A stretch of DNA of 64,000 nt from positions 1,533,006 to 1,597,005 of the forward strand of contig NW_004454166.1 of the NCBI RefSeq assembly GCF_000283155.1. Reading direction: 5' to 3'. The notes beneath the pieces were generated by a model. The model was not told where the DNA came from. It made no database searches and saw only the letters and a list, made by a program, of their open reading frames with translations. This document shows, one piece after another, positions 22,771 to 35,324 of this stretch. How positions within the stretch are numbered: the first letter of the stretch is position 1; each line of letters begins with the position of its first letter. The DNA comes from Ceratotherium simum simum (Eukaryota; Chordata; Mammalia; Perissodactyla; Rhinocerotidae). Position numbers and translations under genes: made by a program.

Positions 22771-24389
22771 CTGCCATGAGGAGACTTGGCGGGTTGGGGA
22801 CCAGGAGGCTATTGCCGATGGTGTCATTGTACCCTGGGGTGGTTGCCTGCCCTGTCTGGGGCCAGCCTCTCTAGTCCGTGGCGTGGACCAGGAATTGTGG
22901 CCCCATGATGCACTGCTTCTCCCCTCTTCCCTCCCTTCCCCTACCTCCTCCACCTACCCCCAACCCCCTACCTCTCCAGCAAGGCTCCCAGGTTACTAGA
23001 GTTGAGCTCAGATTTGATTCTGAGCTTCCTGATGGTCAAAGCAAAATGGGAAACACAGCCAGTTGTGTCCTTCTTCATTGTCCACCAGGGAAAAATGGGC
23101 CAATTCCCCAAAGGTAGCCATGTTTTTTCTGATGCTTGGAGTGGAAAGGAAGTTGTCACATGGGCTCCGGGGGGTGGGGGGGGCAGGCTGTGGAGGCAAT
23201 GGGCACAGTTTTGAACAGCACCCACCGAGGTTTTCCAGGGCTCTATCTTATGGCTGAACGTACTGACCACATGCTAATCGGTGCACTTCTGCGGGGGCAC
23301 GGCTGCTGTGACCACGTGGCTCAAGAATGCAGCCTTTCTAATAGCCCAACTTAAACTAAGACAAGTCCCAGACACTGTGGAGCAGCCATCCCTGGATTTT
23401 CCAACTTGATGCTCCAGGAAGATCTGCTACTACCTGGGGCCTTTGTGACCTCCTGCCACCCAAGGGTACCCCTGGGAAAATGTCCTTCCCAGCTGGAGAA
23501 GGTTCGATCTAGAGGAATGTACCTCGCCAGTAACTCAACTCCACCAACTCAACTCTTGATGAGAAGGAGAATTTAGTAGTTTGCATTTGACTTCTCTGAT
23601 GAGGGCTTGGTGTGTGGGAACTTGGGGGGTGTTGAAAGAGGGTACAGTCATATGTTTTAGAGATTAAAGAAGCAGATGGCTTATGTACCCAGCTGCCGAT
23701 GGAGAAGATGGAACTGAGAGAGGGCATGGCTGGGCCTTCCCATGGGAAGCAGGCACGGTCTGACCTGGTTGTTACCTGGAAGCCTGACGTGCCAGAGGAA
23801 GACTTCTGACACCAAGGCACAGTGACACTGCCCCCTGGTGAACCAGCCCAGTCAATGTCCTGGGCTCTGACCAGTCAGATGAGTGACTCCTCCCATGGGA
23901 GGAGCTACAAGAGGGTGGAAAGAGTGGTAGTGGCAAGGAAGGGGGCAGAGTTCTCTTCCCAGCTTGAGGAGAGGCGGGTAGAAACCCCTTCGTGAACACT
24001 GAGATGCTTAAGCAAGATTTAACTTCATCTTGCCTTCAGAGTGAGGTAGTGACGAGAATTATGCTGGAATTCTTGCTCCCTAGATCTCTAGAGGTACTGG
24101 GTGCTTCTAGACCAGCCATCCTTTCCCTTATCCTTCTACTGTCACCATCTCAAAGTGACCCAAGGGTGAAAGTTACATGACTGTGTGCGGCCTCAGCCTT
24201 CTTCACTTGCTCTGCTGCCTGGAGTCTTGCCTGGGGATGCCCATTTCTTCCTAAACAGCTTTAGAATATTTTCGAAACAGCTGAGTATTCTTTGTCTTCC
24301 TGTGGATCAAGCAGAAGGGTGGCTTCTCAAGAAAGATTATTGTGCCTGTTTTACAAGCCTGGGGAATGTTTGAGGGAACACTGAGCAAG

Positions 24390-24545
24390 TTGCCATAGTG
24401 TAAAACCAGGGGATGGAGCCCTGAGCTTTGTGACGGCTCTTGGGCCAGTCAGTTTTCTCTGGGTCGCGGTTTCTGCATTTGGGATGGGGGATTAGACTGG
24501 GTCATCCTTGAGATCCATTCCAGCTCTAACATTCTGTGAGAGATA
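24390..24545 (+). mobile_element. MIR3/THER1-like fragment
   Basis: TTCTGCATTTGGGATGGGGGATTAGACTGGGTCATCCTTGAGATCCATTCCAGCTCTAACATTCTGTGAG matches the MIR3/THER1 3' end in sense. Confidence 0.6.
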
Positions 24546-25019
24546 AAACAAATTGGGAATCCATCTCTTATTTTTATTTTGACCTGTTTACAGTTTTTTC
24601 TCCTGTCTGTTCCACTCTTTTAGATGACAGGCAAATTCTGTGTATGTGAGGTTTAGATTACAAGTGAATTGTCAAAGAGCTGCCTGAGCCTTGCTGGGAT
24701 GTTCTTTCATTCATTTATTCATCCAAGAAATTTTCACAGATATGCCATGTCAGTGACATTGACCGCCCGGGCTGGGCCGTGCTGCATAAAGTAACAGCGA
24801 TGGGTACAGCCAAAGGTACTGTGTGAAAATTGGCTTTTGAGTAGAGATATTTCCCCCTAAACAAGGCTAATCAATATTTGCAATAAAAAAAGACAAAAGA
24901 AAAGGTGATTCCAATCCTACAGCTTGTTTGGTTTGAGAGTGCACTGGAAGTTTGGCTTAAGGAATTTCACTATTCACAAAGCTCTTTAAAAACCCAAACC
25001 TTTATTATTTTGTAAAGTA

Positions 25020-26600
25020 AAAAAAAAAAAAGAACATAGCTTTCTGCTTCTGATAACAAGGTCTGAGCTATTGTAGACTCCCCTCCCATCTCAAACAAAT
25101 AGAAATACTGGATCAAATATAAGAATCAATTATTTTTGATAAAAGTCTGAGGCTGAATTAAAGAGAGGAAATCCTCAGGAGCTGGAAATTAAGAGGGAGC
25201 TCAGAGCCAGAACTTTAAGTGCACGACCTACTGTCCCAGGGGCCCAGGGTACTGGTCCTGGATACAGTTCCTAGTGAACAGGTGCTGGGGTTTTGATGCT
25301 GGTGTTGAGACAGAAGATTTGGCCTTAGACTTATGTGATACGGGAGCTGGAACTGAAACTCCTGAAAAAACTTGAAACCTGGAAGGATTTCACTTTCCAT
25401 GACATGAGCCCTGGGCAAATTTGACCTACAGGCTGAGGGAAGCAGTAAGGAAACTTGATTCTGCATGGGACTCGGAAGAGAACAAAAGTTTCCCGCTGGA
25501 AGTTGAAATCCCAAGCCTGTGCCACCTATAGGTCTGGTATCTCACTTTATATTATTTACAAGAAACCCAAGAAGAGAAATTAATATAAAAACTGGGCTCA
25601 TATCAGTGAAATCCTTCAGATGCCTAGAAGAAGTACATGAAAAACTCTCATCTGGATCCTCCCTTAATCTAGTGTGTACAGCATGCGTACAGAGTAAATG
25701 ATAACCACTGAACATGAGCTCACAATTAACTAATGGCAAAGCATGCAAGGAGATGAGGGCAAATCAGGAGACATAACCAGGAAAATCAGTACTCCAAGAA
25801 CCTAAAATAACAGACACTCTGAAAGAGACTATAAAATAACTACAGAGATGAAAACAGCTCTAGAAATGTTGCAAAAGAATAAAACACTGGGAAAACACCA
25901 CGAAATCTAATTAGCAGATTAGAAAAAGAATGAAATAAATTTCCTAGAAATAAAAATTTTAGTTATCAAAATTAAAATTTCACTTCATGGGTTAAGTACC
26001 AGATAAGACACAGCTGAATAGAAAATTAGTGACTTGGAAGATAGAGCTAAGGAAATTTCCAGGAATGCAGCATAGAAAGCTAAAGAGTTGGGAAACATGA
26101 AAGAGAGGGTAAGAGATGGAACAAAATTTCATGAGAGGGTCTAACATACATCTAATAGTTGCTCTGGAAAAATAAATAGAAAAAAATGGAGGCGAGGCAA
26201 TATTTGAAGAAATAAAGGCTAAGGAATATATAAAACAGAACTATTGCAAGACATGTATCATTACCTTGAAGAAGCATACTAAATCCCAAGCAAGGTAAAT
26301 AAAAATAAATGCATGTCTAGGCAAACTGTAGTGAAATTGAAGAACATCAGAGATGAAGAGAAAATTATAAAAGCAACCAGAGAGGAAGTATAACTTTTAG
26401 ATTGGCAGGAAACTTTTTAAAACATCAACAGAAGTCAGAAGACAATAGAAAATATCTTCAAGTGTTAAGAGAGAACTATTGACCTGTACTCAGATAAATG
26501 ATCATTTAATAGTGAAGGCAAATAAAGACATTTTCAGACAAAGACAGAAAGGGTTTATCACTCCCGGACTCGTGCTGAACTGCTAACTAATGCATTCCAA
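25020..26600 (+). mobile_element. L1/HAL1-like LINE relic
   Basis: A-rich, purine-biased strand typical of L1, with AGAAGTCAGAAGACAATAGAAAATATCTTCAAGTG and GACATTTTCAGACAAAGACAGAAAGGG near its 3' part. The order of ORF1-type text without ORF2 before a second L1 5' start at ~26620 suggests a HAL1 (half-L1) copy, but this is a judgement by eye. There is no intact frame. Confidence 0.6.
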
Positions 26601-27301
26601 TAAGAAGGATCTGAGAGATTTCTAGTTTCAGCTCTGATATATGAAGAGCTTGGAAGCCATCACTCCCATATTTACAACAAGAAGTAAAGCTGAGCAAACT
26701 GAAAATCAACAACTTTTCTTGATGGGGAATTGAGGTTGCAGGGCAAGCGGCTACTGCAAAATCTGGAAAGACAGGAGAATGCAGAGAGTTACAGCTGAGC
26801 TCTGACAGATTAACATAAAACCTCATATGAAAGGCCCGTGTACCTCAGTTCCTATTACCCAATACATCACATCCAGCTTTCAACAAAAAGTTAGGCAAGA
26901 AAAAACACAGTCTGGAGAGACAAAGCAGCATCAGAACTAGCTTCAGATATGACACAGATGTTAGAACTATCAGATTGGGAATTTAAAATAACTGCGATTG
27001 GTATGTTAAGGGCTCTAATGGAGAAAGTAGACAGCATGAAAGAACAGATGGGTAATGTTAGCAGAGAGATGGAAACTCTAAGAAAGAATCAAAAGGAAAT
27101 GCTAGAGATCTGAAGTACGGTAACAGAAATCAAGAATGATGGCTTCATCAGTAGATTGAACATAGCCAAGTAAAGAAGCAGTGAGCTGGAAGATATGTTG
27201 ATAGAAATTTCCCAAACTGAAATGCAAAGAGAAAAAAAAGAATGAAAAAACAAAAGCCCCAGAACAGGACATCTGAGAACTGTGGGATAATTTTAAGAGG
27301 A

Positions 27302-27677
27302 TTCATGCCGTCAAGTGGGTTCCGCCTGCTAGCGCCCCTATGGACAGCAGAGTGGAGCCCTGCCTGCTCTTTGTGTGCCATCCTCTCACCTTCTGGCGCT
27401 CTATCAGACAGTGCTCAGCTGCTATTCCCTGGGTTTTCATGGCCAGTTTTTTCAGAAGTGGGTGGCCAGGCCCTTCTTCCTACTCTAGAAGCTTCACTGA
27501 AATCTGTCCACATGGGTGACACTGCTGGTATTTGAAATCTTGGTGGCATAGCTTTCAACATCACAGCAACACGCAGCCGCCACGGTGTGACAACCGACAG
27601 ATGAGTGGTGTGGTTCCCTGACCGAGAGACGATGCCATGGTGGTGACAGCACCAAATCTTAACCACTAGATCACCAG
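27302..27677 (-). mobile_element. Long tRNA-derived SINE inside L1
   Basis: The bracketing sequences TTTAAGAGGA (27292-27301) and TTTAATAGGA (27678-27687) match 9 of 10, as a target duplication. On the minus strand the insert starts CTGGTGATCTAGTGGTTAAG, a tRNA-like head with an A-box. It then has GGTCAGGGAACC where a B-box is expected, and a ~300-bp non-tRNA body ending TTGACGGCATGAA. I recognise this body as a dispersed mammalian repeat but cannot name its family. Confidence 0.7.
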
Positions 27678-28510
27678 TTTAATAGGAGTGACATATGCAT
27701 AATTGGAATACCAGAAGAAGAAGAAATATTTGAAGTAGCAATAGCTGAGAACTTTCCAAAATTAATGACTGATACCAAATCACAGATGCAGGAAACTCAG
27801 AGAATATCAAGAAACTTTGATATCTACACCTGTGAGTATCATATTCAAACATTAGAAAACCAAAGACAGAGAAAAATCTTGAAAAAAGCCAGAGGGAAAA
27901 AGGCACTTTAGTTATAGAGGAACAAGGATAAGAATTACATTAGATTTTATATCAGAAACCAGGCAAACAAGAAGAGAGTGGAGTGAAATACTTAAAGCAT
28001 CGGAAGAAAACATCCACCAACCTGGAATTCTGTATCTTGGGAAATTATCCTCTAAAAGTGAAGGAGAAATAAAGACTTGCTCAGTCAAACAAAAATGGCG
28101 TGAATTTGTGACCAGCAGACCTGTTTTACAAGAAATGTTAAAAAAATAGTTCTTCAGGGAGAAGGAAAATAATATAGATCAGAAACTCAGATCTACAAAA
28201 AAAAGGAGGACAGTCAGAGAAGGAATAAATGAAGGTAAACAAATTATTTTATTATCCTTATTCTTAATTGATCTGAAAGGTAACTGTTGTTTAAAGTAAT
28301 AATGGTAACAATGAGGGGATGATTATAATACATGAATAAGTGAGATGAAGTGAGATGGCACAGCAGTGTCACAGGGGCAGGAAGGGAGACTTGGGAATAC
28401 TCTGTTAGAAGGTACCTGCTCTACAACTGAAGAGGTTTAGTGTTATTGAAGGTGAACTTAGATTTGTTATAAATGTATATTGAAAACTATAGGGCAACCA
28501 CTAAGACTCT

Positions 28511-28613
28511 TTTTTTTTTACTTAAAAAAGAATTTAATTGTGGTAAAAAACATGTAATTTAAAAATGACCCCCTTAACGATATTTAAGTGTACAGTTCAC
28601 TAGTGCTCAGCAG
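28511..28613 (-). mobile_element. Antisense L1 3' fragment nested in L1
   Basis: Poly-T followed by TTTAATTGTGGTAAAAAACATGTAATTTAAAAATGACCCCCTTAACGATATTTAAGTGTACAGTTCACTAGTG, the reverse complement of an L1M 3' UTR, interrupting the sense L1. Confidence 0.7.
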
Positions 28614-29995
28614 ATAAAATGGAATTATATGACATATTTAATTAAACCCAGAGAAGAAAGAAAAAGAGGGAGGAGAAAAGAAATAAAGAACAAGTTCAAT
28701 GAACGGAAAATAGTTATACACATAGTAGATATTAACCCAACTACATCAATAATTGCTTTAGATGTGAATGCTCTGAGTATACTCATTAAAAGACAAACAT
28801 TGTCAGAGTGTGTTAAAAAAATACACAAGACTCAACTATATGTTGCCTACAAGAAGGAAATGAAATACAGAAGGAAGGAATGGACTTGAAGAAGCAATGG
28901 TAACCAAATAATTAATGAGCAGAGGATAATCTAAATAACTATTGACTATAAAAATAATGGCTAGTTTGGGGTGTTTAAAAACAAAGTAGAGAAAAAAACA
29001 ATAATAATACCTAAAATTGGGAGTGGGCTGATCTGAGTTAAAAATTCTAAGATCCTTGTATTACTCAGGAGGAAGATAGATATATTGATAAACTTTCGAT
29101 TGGGTTTTGTCGGGGATGCAGGTGAGCAAATTCAGGGTAATCATCATAGGCATAGTAGTAGAATGTATAACTTCCAAACCAAAAGAGGCAAAAGAGATCT
29201 ACAGAACACTCAGTGAGTCCAACTGAAGATAGAGGAGGAAAAAGCATGGTAAATTAAAAATACAAAATTAGATGATGGATCGTAGAAACAAATAAAAATA
29301 TTTTAATAGTTGTATTAAATATAAATAGATTAAATTTGCCACACAATACAGAGGACATGAAAAATAACCAAAACCCAGAAATATGCTGTTTATGGGAATT
29401 AACCTAAAACAGAGTGGTACTGAAAGGTTGCAAGTAAGAAGATAGGAAAATATAGACCAGGCAAATACTAATCAAATAAAATGTGATAGTAATATCACTG
29501 TCAGATGAAATAAACTTTAAGACCCAAAGTATCCTCAAAGACAAAGAGGATCATTGCTTAATGATAACAAGAACAATATATGCACTTGGCAACAGTCTCA
29601 AAATATTTATAGCAAAAACTGTCAATGAACAAATGAAAAACATCCCATTATATATTTTGAACACTTTAACATACTGCTCTTACTAGTGGATAGATCAAGC
29701 TGACAAATAATTGGCAAGGATATTTGTAAGATTTGCACCACATAACTAACGAGCTTGATCAAATAGACATAGAGGCCAACAATTAGAGGGTACACATGCT
29801 TTTCAAATGCACATGGAAGAAACACTTACAAAGACCAACTTATGTACTAGTTATGAAAGCAGATCTCAGCAACACCAAAAATCCACATCATAGACCATGT
29901 TGTTTGATCACAGTGCACTAAAATTAAGAAGTAATAGTCCAAAGCAAAATATGGTGTCCAATTTTCTGCGTGTTTGGAAGTTAAAAAACAAAATC

Positions 29996-30250
29996 GGGCC
30001 GGCCCGGTGGCGCAAGCAGTTGAGTGCGCGCGCTCCGCTGCGGCGGCCCGGGGTTTGCTGGTTCAGATCCCCGGCGCGCACCAACGCACTGCTTGGCAAG
30101 CCATGCTGTGGCGGCGTCCCATATAAAGTGGAGGAAGATGGGCACAGATGTTAGCCCAGGGCCATCTTCCTCAGCAAAAAAAGAGGAGGATTGGCGGATG
30201 TTAGCACAGGGCTGATCTCCTCACAAAAAAAAAAAAACAAAAACAAAAAC
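29996..30250 (+). mobile_element. ERE1-type SINE (GC-rich head)
   Basis: Head GGGCCGGCCCGGTGGCGCAAGCAG, tRNA-like GTGCGCGCGCTCCGCTGCGGCGGCCCGGGG, body GCCATGCTGTGGCGGCGTCCCATATAAAGTGGAGGAAGATGGGC and an A-rich (AAAAAC)n tail. A duplication of AAACAAAATC-type sequence flanks both ends. Low divergence at CpG-rich sites marks it as a fairly young perissodactyl ERE. Confidence 0.95.
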
Positions 30251-30353
30251 AAAAACAAACAAAATCAACCTTCTGAAAAAATTCATGTGTCAAAAAAGAA
30301 ATCCTAATGGGAATTACAAAATGTTAGAACTGAACAACCAAAAAACTCCCAAA

Positions 30354-30374
30354 ACACCACCACCACCACCACTA
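30354..30374. repeat. (CAC)n microsatellite
   Basis: ACCACCACCACCACCACCAC tract within L1 sequence. Confidence 0.85.
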
Positions 30375-30573
30375 ATCAAAACTTGTGCAGTGAAGCTAAA
30401 GTGGTACATAGAGGGAAATGCATAGCTTTAAATGTATTTATTTAAAAAAGAAGATAAAAGAGTAACTTGTTAAGCATTCAACTCAAGAAGTTAGAAGAAG
30501 AGCAGCAGAGTGAGTTCCAATGAGGCAGAGCAGAGGTGACACATACGTGTCGCAGAAAATTCAAACAACGCAG

Positions 30574-30818
30574 GGGCCAGCTGGGTGGCGTAGTGATTAA
30601 GTTCACGTGCTCCTCTTCAGCGGCCCAGGGTTTGCAGGTTCGGGTCCCAGGTGCAGACCTACCTGCCACTTATCAAGCCATGCTGTGGCAGGCGTCCCAC
30701 ACATAAAGTAGAGGAAGATGGGCACGGATGTTAGCTCAGGGCCACTCTTCCTCAGCAAAAAGAGGAAGGTTGGCAATGGATGTTAGCTCAGGGCTGATCT
30801 TCCTCACCAAAAAAAACA
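30574..30818 (+). mobile_element. ERE-type SINE (older)
   Basis: GGGCCAGCTGGGTGGCGTAGTGATTAAGTTCACGTGCTCC head, ATCAAGCCATGCTGTGGCAGGCGTCCCACACATAAAGTAG body and A-rich tail. It resembles the copy at 1743 more than the GC-headed copy 300 bp upstream. The target duplication is unclear. Confidence 0.92.
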
Positions 30819-31269
30819 CCCCAAAACGAACAATACAGAATCATACTAGATAAAAATGAAAGACCTTCTTCCTACTCCTTGCCTAATCTGTGTCTCCTTA
30901 GAGAACCAGTGTCAACTAATGATGGAAGGATTTCTAGACTTGTATGTTCTAAAAATAGCAGTGGGTGAATAGTTATAGCTACAGCAGTAAGTGGACAGGC
31001 CTCGGTATAAGAATGGATCAGTGGGTTCATAAATAATAATAACTTCACGGTTATAAAAGTAACATTTCAGCAAACTGAAGCAAGAGGACATAAAGATTCA
31101 CAGAAGCACTGGTAAGGAGGATCCAGAAGTTTTACTTGTCTGTGAACTCAATCATATGGCTGCCACTGAAAGTAAATTCTGTACTGCTCTCTTCTGTGTT
31201 GGTCAGGCCACACCTGTGGTCAGGATGTTGACTAACTGGAACGTGACAGAGGAGGGAACCAGTTTGGAG

Positions 31270-31500
31270 AAGGGACTCGACTTAGAGCTAACATTCACTA
31301 AGCACTTAGTATGTGCCAGGGCCTGTGCTGAGCTCTTATCTGGCTCCTTACTCATCCCCTCCATGCTCTGTGAAGGAGGTGGTGTCAACTTATTTCCATT
31401 TTATGGTTGAGAAAACTGAGAGGACCCATAGGTAGAAGCATTTGGAGCCAGATCTTGAAGCCAGGCTGCCAGAGTCCAGAGCCTGTACCTTGAACCACCA
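31270..31500 (-). mobile_element. MIR
   Basis: TAACATTCACTAAGCACTTAGTATGTGCCAGGGCCTGTGCTGAGC, CCATTTTATGGTTGAGAAAACTGAG and CAGGCTGCCAGAGTCCAGAGCCTG, antisense MIR. Confidence 0.88.
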
Positions 31501-31554
31501 TTTATTCTGCCCCCCACTTACACCACCTTGCTTCCCTCGCCCGGAACCTGTCTT

Positions 31555-31918
31555 GTGAGGCACCTGTGGAGGGGCTGGAACTGGCTGGCCTGGAGAAGAG
31601 AAAACTCACTGGATACACATGAATGTAATGGATCTCAGAGGGGCTCCGTGGAGGAGGAGCTGATTTATTTGTGGCTCCAATGGGCAGACCCAGGACTTAG
31701 GTGGAAATGAGAGAGGCAGATTTCAACTCAGTTGAAGGAAACCTTCCAAACAGGCAGAACTACCCCAAATGTGGATTGGCTATGGGAGTGTCTGTCCTGG
31801 GCAGTGTCACCAGTTGGGAGGAAGACTGAGGAAAGTCTTCAAGCATCAGAGGCGGGGTGGTTGGAACAGGCTGACCACCAGGGTCCCTTCCAGCTCTGAG
31901 CTTTGGCATTCTGGGACA
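31555..31918 (+). mobile_element. CR1/L3-like LINE 3' end
   Basis: GCTGGCCTGGAGAAGAGAAAACTC, GAGAGGCAGATTTCAACTCAGTTGAAGGAAACCTTCC and the terminal GGTCCCTTCCAGCTCTGAGCTTTGGCATTCTGGG, matching the conserved CR1/L3 3' region. Confidence 0.75.
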
Positions 31919-32649
31919 GATGGGGTTGCCTTTCTTTTCTTCTATTTTGGAGAAAAGATGGATTTGTTGATCCTTTCCTGATGTCTTGGCTGTGAAACAA
32001 AACTGGATGAATTTATTAAAGACCATCATGTGGTCCAGCTCAGCATCAGTGCTTTTAAGAGGATCTGGACAATTCTAGGGTCAGAGCAAGGGAACTGGCA
32101 ACGTTATGATCATTTCGGGCCACCAAGAGGGCAGATAACTTTATCCACCTGGTGTAAATTCTGGGGGTTCCTGGCAAGAGCTAGTTCATCAGGATGAGGG
32201 TGTGAAAGGAAGATGATGAGAGGCTGTGCTCAGAGGGAGCTTAGGGGTTTGAGGTCTTGGAGGGGGACCAGTTTTAAATGACAGGATAGGGTCCCACCTG
32301 TGGCCATCCACGGGGCTGGGGCAGGGGAATGGAGATCAAGACCAATGGAGTCAAAGAGGTGTGCTCAGCGAGGTCAAGGGCAGATGAAGATCTCCAGGAA
32401 GGGGCCTCTGCTCAGGAGGGATGTAGGCAGTTCACTAACAGTATGGAGGGCCTGGCTTGGGCTGACTCAAGGGGTTCCGAGGAGGAGACGTTGTGGCAGG
32501 ATGGTGTGGTGGAGCAGTGGCCTGGAATTGGCGCTGGCGGGCAGTGAGTACGCAGACCCCTCTGCCTTGCCCAGAAAGTCTTGGGGAGAGGAGGGAGGTG
32601 TGCTTTCCGTTGGAACGGACATCGGGGACCAACATCTGGAGGAGTGCTG

Positions 32650-32760
32650 GAGGCAGTGCAGCGTCCTGGTTAAGAGCTCAGGCTTCCGAAGCAGCTGCTG
32701 TTATGTCACAACCTGTTATGTTACCTTTGAGCCTCTTGGTAGAGTATGGGAATAAGTGAT
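32650..32760 (+). mobile_element. MIR fragment
   Basis: GGCAGTGCAGCGTCCTGGTTAAGAGCTCAGGCTTCCGAAGCAG, then a diverged core with ACCTTTGAGCCTC. Confidence 0.6.
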
Positions 32761-32894
32761 TGCCGGCTCCCCTCCAGAGGCTGCGTGACTCTTCCTTTAT
32801 TCTTGACTTTGAGCACGCTGGTCACCACCACTTCCCAAACAAACATTAGCTTTCCTTCCTTTGTGTGCAAAATTATTATTTGAAACCTACTTGG

Positions 32895-33078
32895 CTTTAC
32901 CACTGCTTTAACCTCAGTTTTCTCATATGTAAAATGGGATAATAACAGTTGTTGTGTCACTTTGGTTGTACAGATTAAATGAGAAGAACAAAAAAAGGGC
33001 TTAGCGGAGGATCTAGCCCATAATAGACACTCGATAAATGTTACTTCTATTATTATTGTTATTATCATCAAGGAGCAT
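32895..33078 (+). mobile_element. MIR 3' half
   Basis: CCTCAGTTTTCTCATATGTAAAATGGGATAATAACAG, AGATTAAATGAGAAG and TAATAGACACTCGATAAATGTTACTTCTATTATTATTG. Confidence 0.9.
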
Positions 33079-33519
33079 TTTGCTCCCAACAGCAGAGGTT
33101 CCATAGGGCAGAGAGACGGGGTCAGGGTGGGAAAGGTTCCGGCTGGTTAGGCAGGAGGGGAGTGCGAGAGGAGGCGGAGAGGCTGGAACTGTTTGTGGGA
33201 GGGGTGAGAGACCAGAGGCGCCACTGGAACGGCAGTGGCGGCACATTCGCTGTGGGGTTGCTGGGACTCCCCCTCAGGCTTTCTGTTTGCACTGTTTGCC
33301 TGGCTGCAGATTACACAGGCAAATGGGCGCGGGCTTCGAGGGGAAAATCTCGTTAAAGCAATCAAAATAACAATTTGTATCATTTTTAGAACTTCTGCCT
33401 GAGGAGCTAAGAAATATTCGTAATAAATTATTAACTCTGGGTTATATTATAAGAATTTCCCCTTACAAACAAGAAAAACAAGAAAATTGATATTTCCCTT
33501 TTGGTGCAACGGAGGACAG

Positions 33520-33695
33520 TGATCTGGCCAAGCTGCTCTACCTCACTGAGCCTCAGTTTCCCCATCCACAAGAGGAAGAGGGGAGGCTAGTGTGCCCCAC
33601 GCAGAGTTGGTGTCAGGACAGGACAGGAAGCTCGTGTGTAAGCTCTGCACACATGAGAACGCTCAGTAGATGTTATTTATCCTCATTATTTACAT
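33520..33695 (+). mobile_element. MIR fragment
   Basis: CTACCTCACTGAGCCTCAGTTTCCCCATCCACAAG and ACGCTCAGTAGATGTTATTTAT, sense. Confidence 0.75.
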
Positions 33696-33989
33696 CCTCA
33701 GAGAATGCCTGAATGACACAAGGCTCATACTCCCTCAGAGCTTCTAGTCTGGGGGGCTGTGCAGGAAGTGGGCGGGGAGGAGGGTGAGGAGGAGAGGGCA
33801 GGTGGAGAAGAGGAGGAGAGACCTGTGCATGTGCAGTCTGGGGAGGGGGAGGAGTTCCAGGTGCCGAGGCTCAAGAGTAGGGTCGATGAGTCTGGAAAGC
33901 CTGCTTAAAATATGTATATACACAACAAATATAATACAATGCAATTAAACATATTATAATGTAATAATATAATATCTGGACAGCGCATG

Positions 33990-34115
33990 CAGTTAAATAT
34001 TTGTATGGTCTCATTTAATCGTCCTAACAAACCCTTCCAGGTTGGTGTTTCTTTTCCTCATTGAAGAGATGAGGAAACTGAGGGCAGATACTTGATACAC
34101 AGCAAGGCTTAAACG
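33990..34115 (-). mobile_element. MIR fragment
   Basis: TCTCATTTAATCGTCCTAACAAACCC, ATTGAAGAGATGAGGAAACTGAGGGC, antisense. Confidence 0.75.
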
Positions 34116-35324
34116 TTTACGTTGCATTTGCCTGGCAAGGCACATGCGGTAGGTTTGGCTGCACAGCGTGATTTGGGTCGTCTTTTAAACCTCAGTGCTC
34201 CTTGCTCTTGGGTGCTGGAGAGTGAGGATGGGTGGGGGGCTGATGCGGCTGCATCCATGTGGAGCTGCTGGGAAGGAGCGTTGCTTTCCTCTGGGACATT
34301 CTTAGGAACAGGTGTAGTAGTTTATATGGATTGTTCTCCAATTCATTTAGGAACAGAGTCTGGGTGTCAAATTATCGCCCGTGGAATAAATCTGGAGATG
34401 CTGTCTGTGCCCTGGGGGCAGCACTACAGCTTCTCTTGCTGCTAACCTTTCTCTGGGCATCGGAGCCCATTTAGGATGTACATTTGGGCACTATTTCCCT
34501 CCTGTTTTGGCCCTGGGCATGGCTGACTCCTCATTTATACCTTGTGGTTTGGGAGTTAGGAGCTAAGAGGCAGAAAGTGGGCCATGGGGCTTTCAAATGC
34601 TGTTGGGGACCTACCTATGGTAAACGAGTTGCCTCAGCTATCTCCTGGGGCTGCCTCACAGCTCACCGGTGACTTCCTAATATCCTCAAATGGGCTTTAA
34701 CCACAGAGGCCCCGTGAGTTCCTGACTTATCTCCTGCACTTGGCTTTCTCTTCCATTTCTCCCGAGTCAGAAAAGCGCCCGTGTGCTGGGGGGCAAAACA
34801 ACTCAGAAATAGTCGTGCACGGCCTTGAAGGATGGACCCCTCATTGCCTTGGAGAAGTTTAGCTACAGGAAAATCTGATGGGAGCACCTGAGACTGGCCG
34901 TTAGAGCTCGTAATAGGGCAGATTTGGGGTCATAGTCTGGTGAGTGTGGGCCAGGTTCTGGCTGGTTCTGGGGAAGTTTATTTTCCCAGATTTGCAAACT
35001 GAGGTAGCTAGGGATTTCTCTAGATCTCTGACTGGTTCCCAGTAACAGCTGCCTGATTTATAAAGCTGCCGTCTGGGCCCCGGGAGACACGTGCAGGAAT
35101 GCTCAGAGCAGCCCGGCTGGGCCTTGCAGTTCCTGATGCTCAGGGGAAGCTGGGTAGCGGCTCCTGGGAGCCTCAGGGCTGGAGGACTCGCCTCCTGATG
35201 GAGCAGCACAGTTGCCTGCACTCTCTTCTTTTAATTTGCTCCTTTTTTGGGTGATGTGTGTGTTGCCTCCTGGTGGAGAGAACTCACAGTCGGGTGCTTT
35301 CCAGACTGTGACCCTGCTGTTTTA

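Larger units (their letters stand above)
26610..30540 (+). mobile_element. L1M LINE, 5' and ORF2 start, defective
   Basis: Sense L1 with recognisable order. A 5' segment (CACTCCCATATTTACAACAAGAAG) is followed by ORF1 coiled-coil DNA (GAAAGTAGACAGCATGAAAGAACAGATGGGTAATG), and ORF1 C-terminal DNA (AGAATATCAAGAAACTTTG). Next come the inter-ORF region (GACTTGCTCAGTCAAACAAAAATGG; GGAAAATAATATAGATCAGAAACTCAGATC) and the start of ORF2 (28720-28880, ending in the frame TQLYVAYKKE). The catalytic endonuclease motif is degraded and no intact ORF remains. The element ends near 30540 without a 3' UTR. It is broken by three insertions at 27302-27677, about 28511-28613 and 29996-30250. Confidence 0.85.

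Noticed and set aside
28629..28889. Small lysine-rich protein
   Set aside because: It is the decayed start of L1 ORF2 (endonuclease region), not a host gene.
29996..30070. tRNA gene
   Set aside because: The A- and B-box-like sequences belong to the head of an ERE SINE with tail and target duplication; there is no intact cloverleaf.
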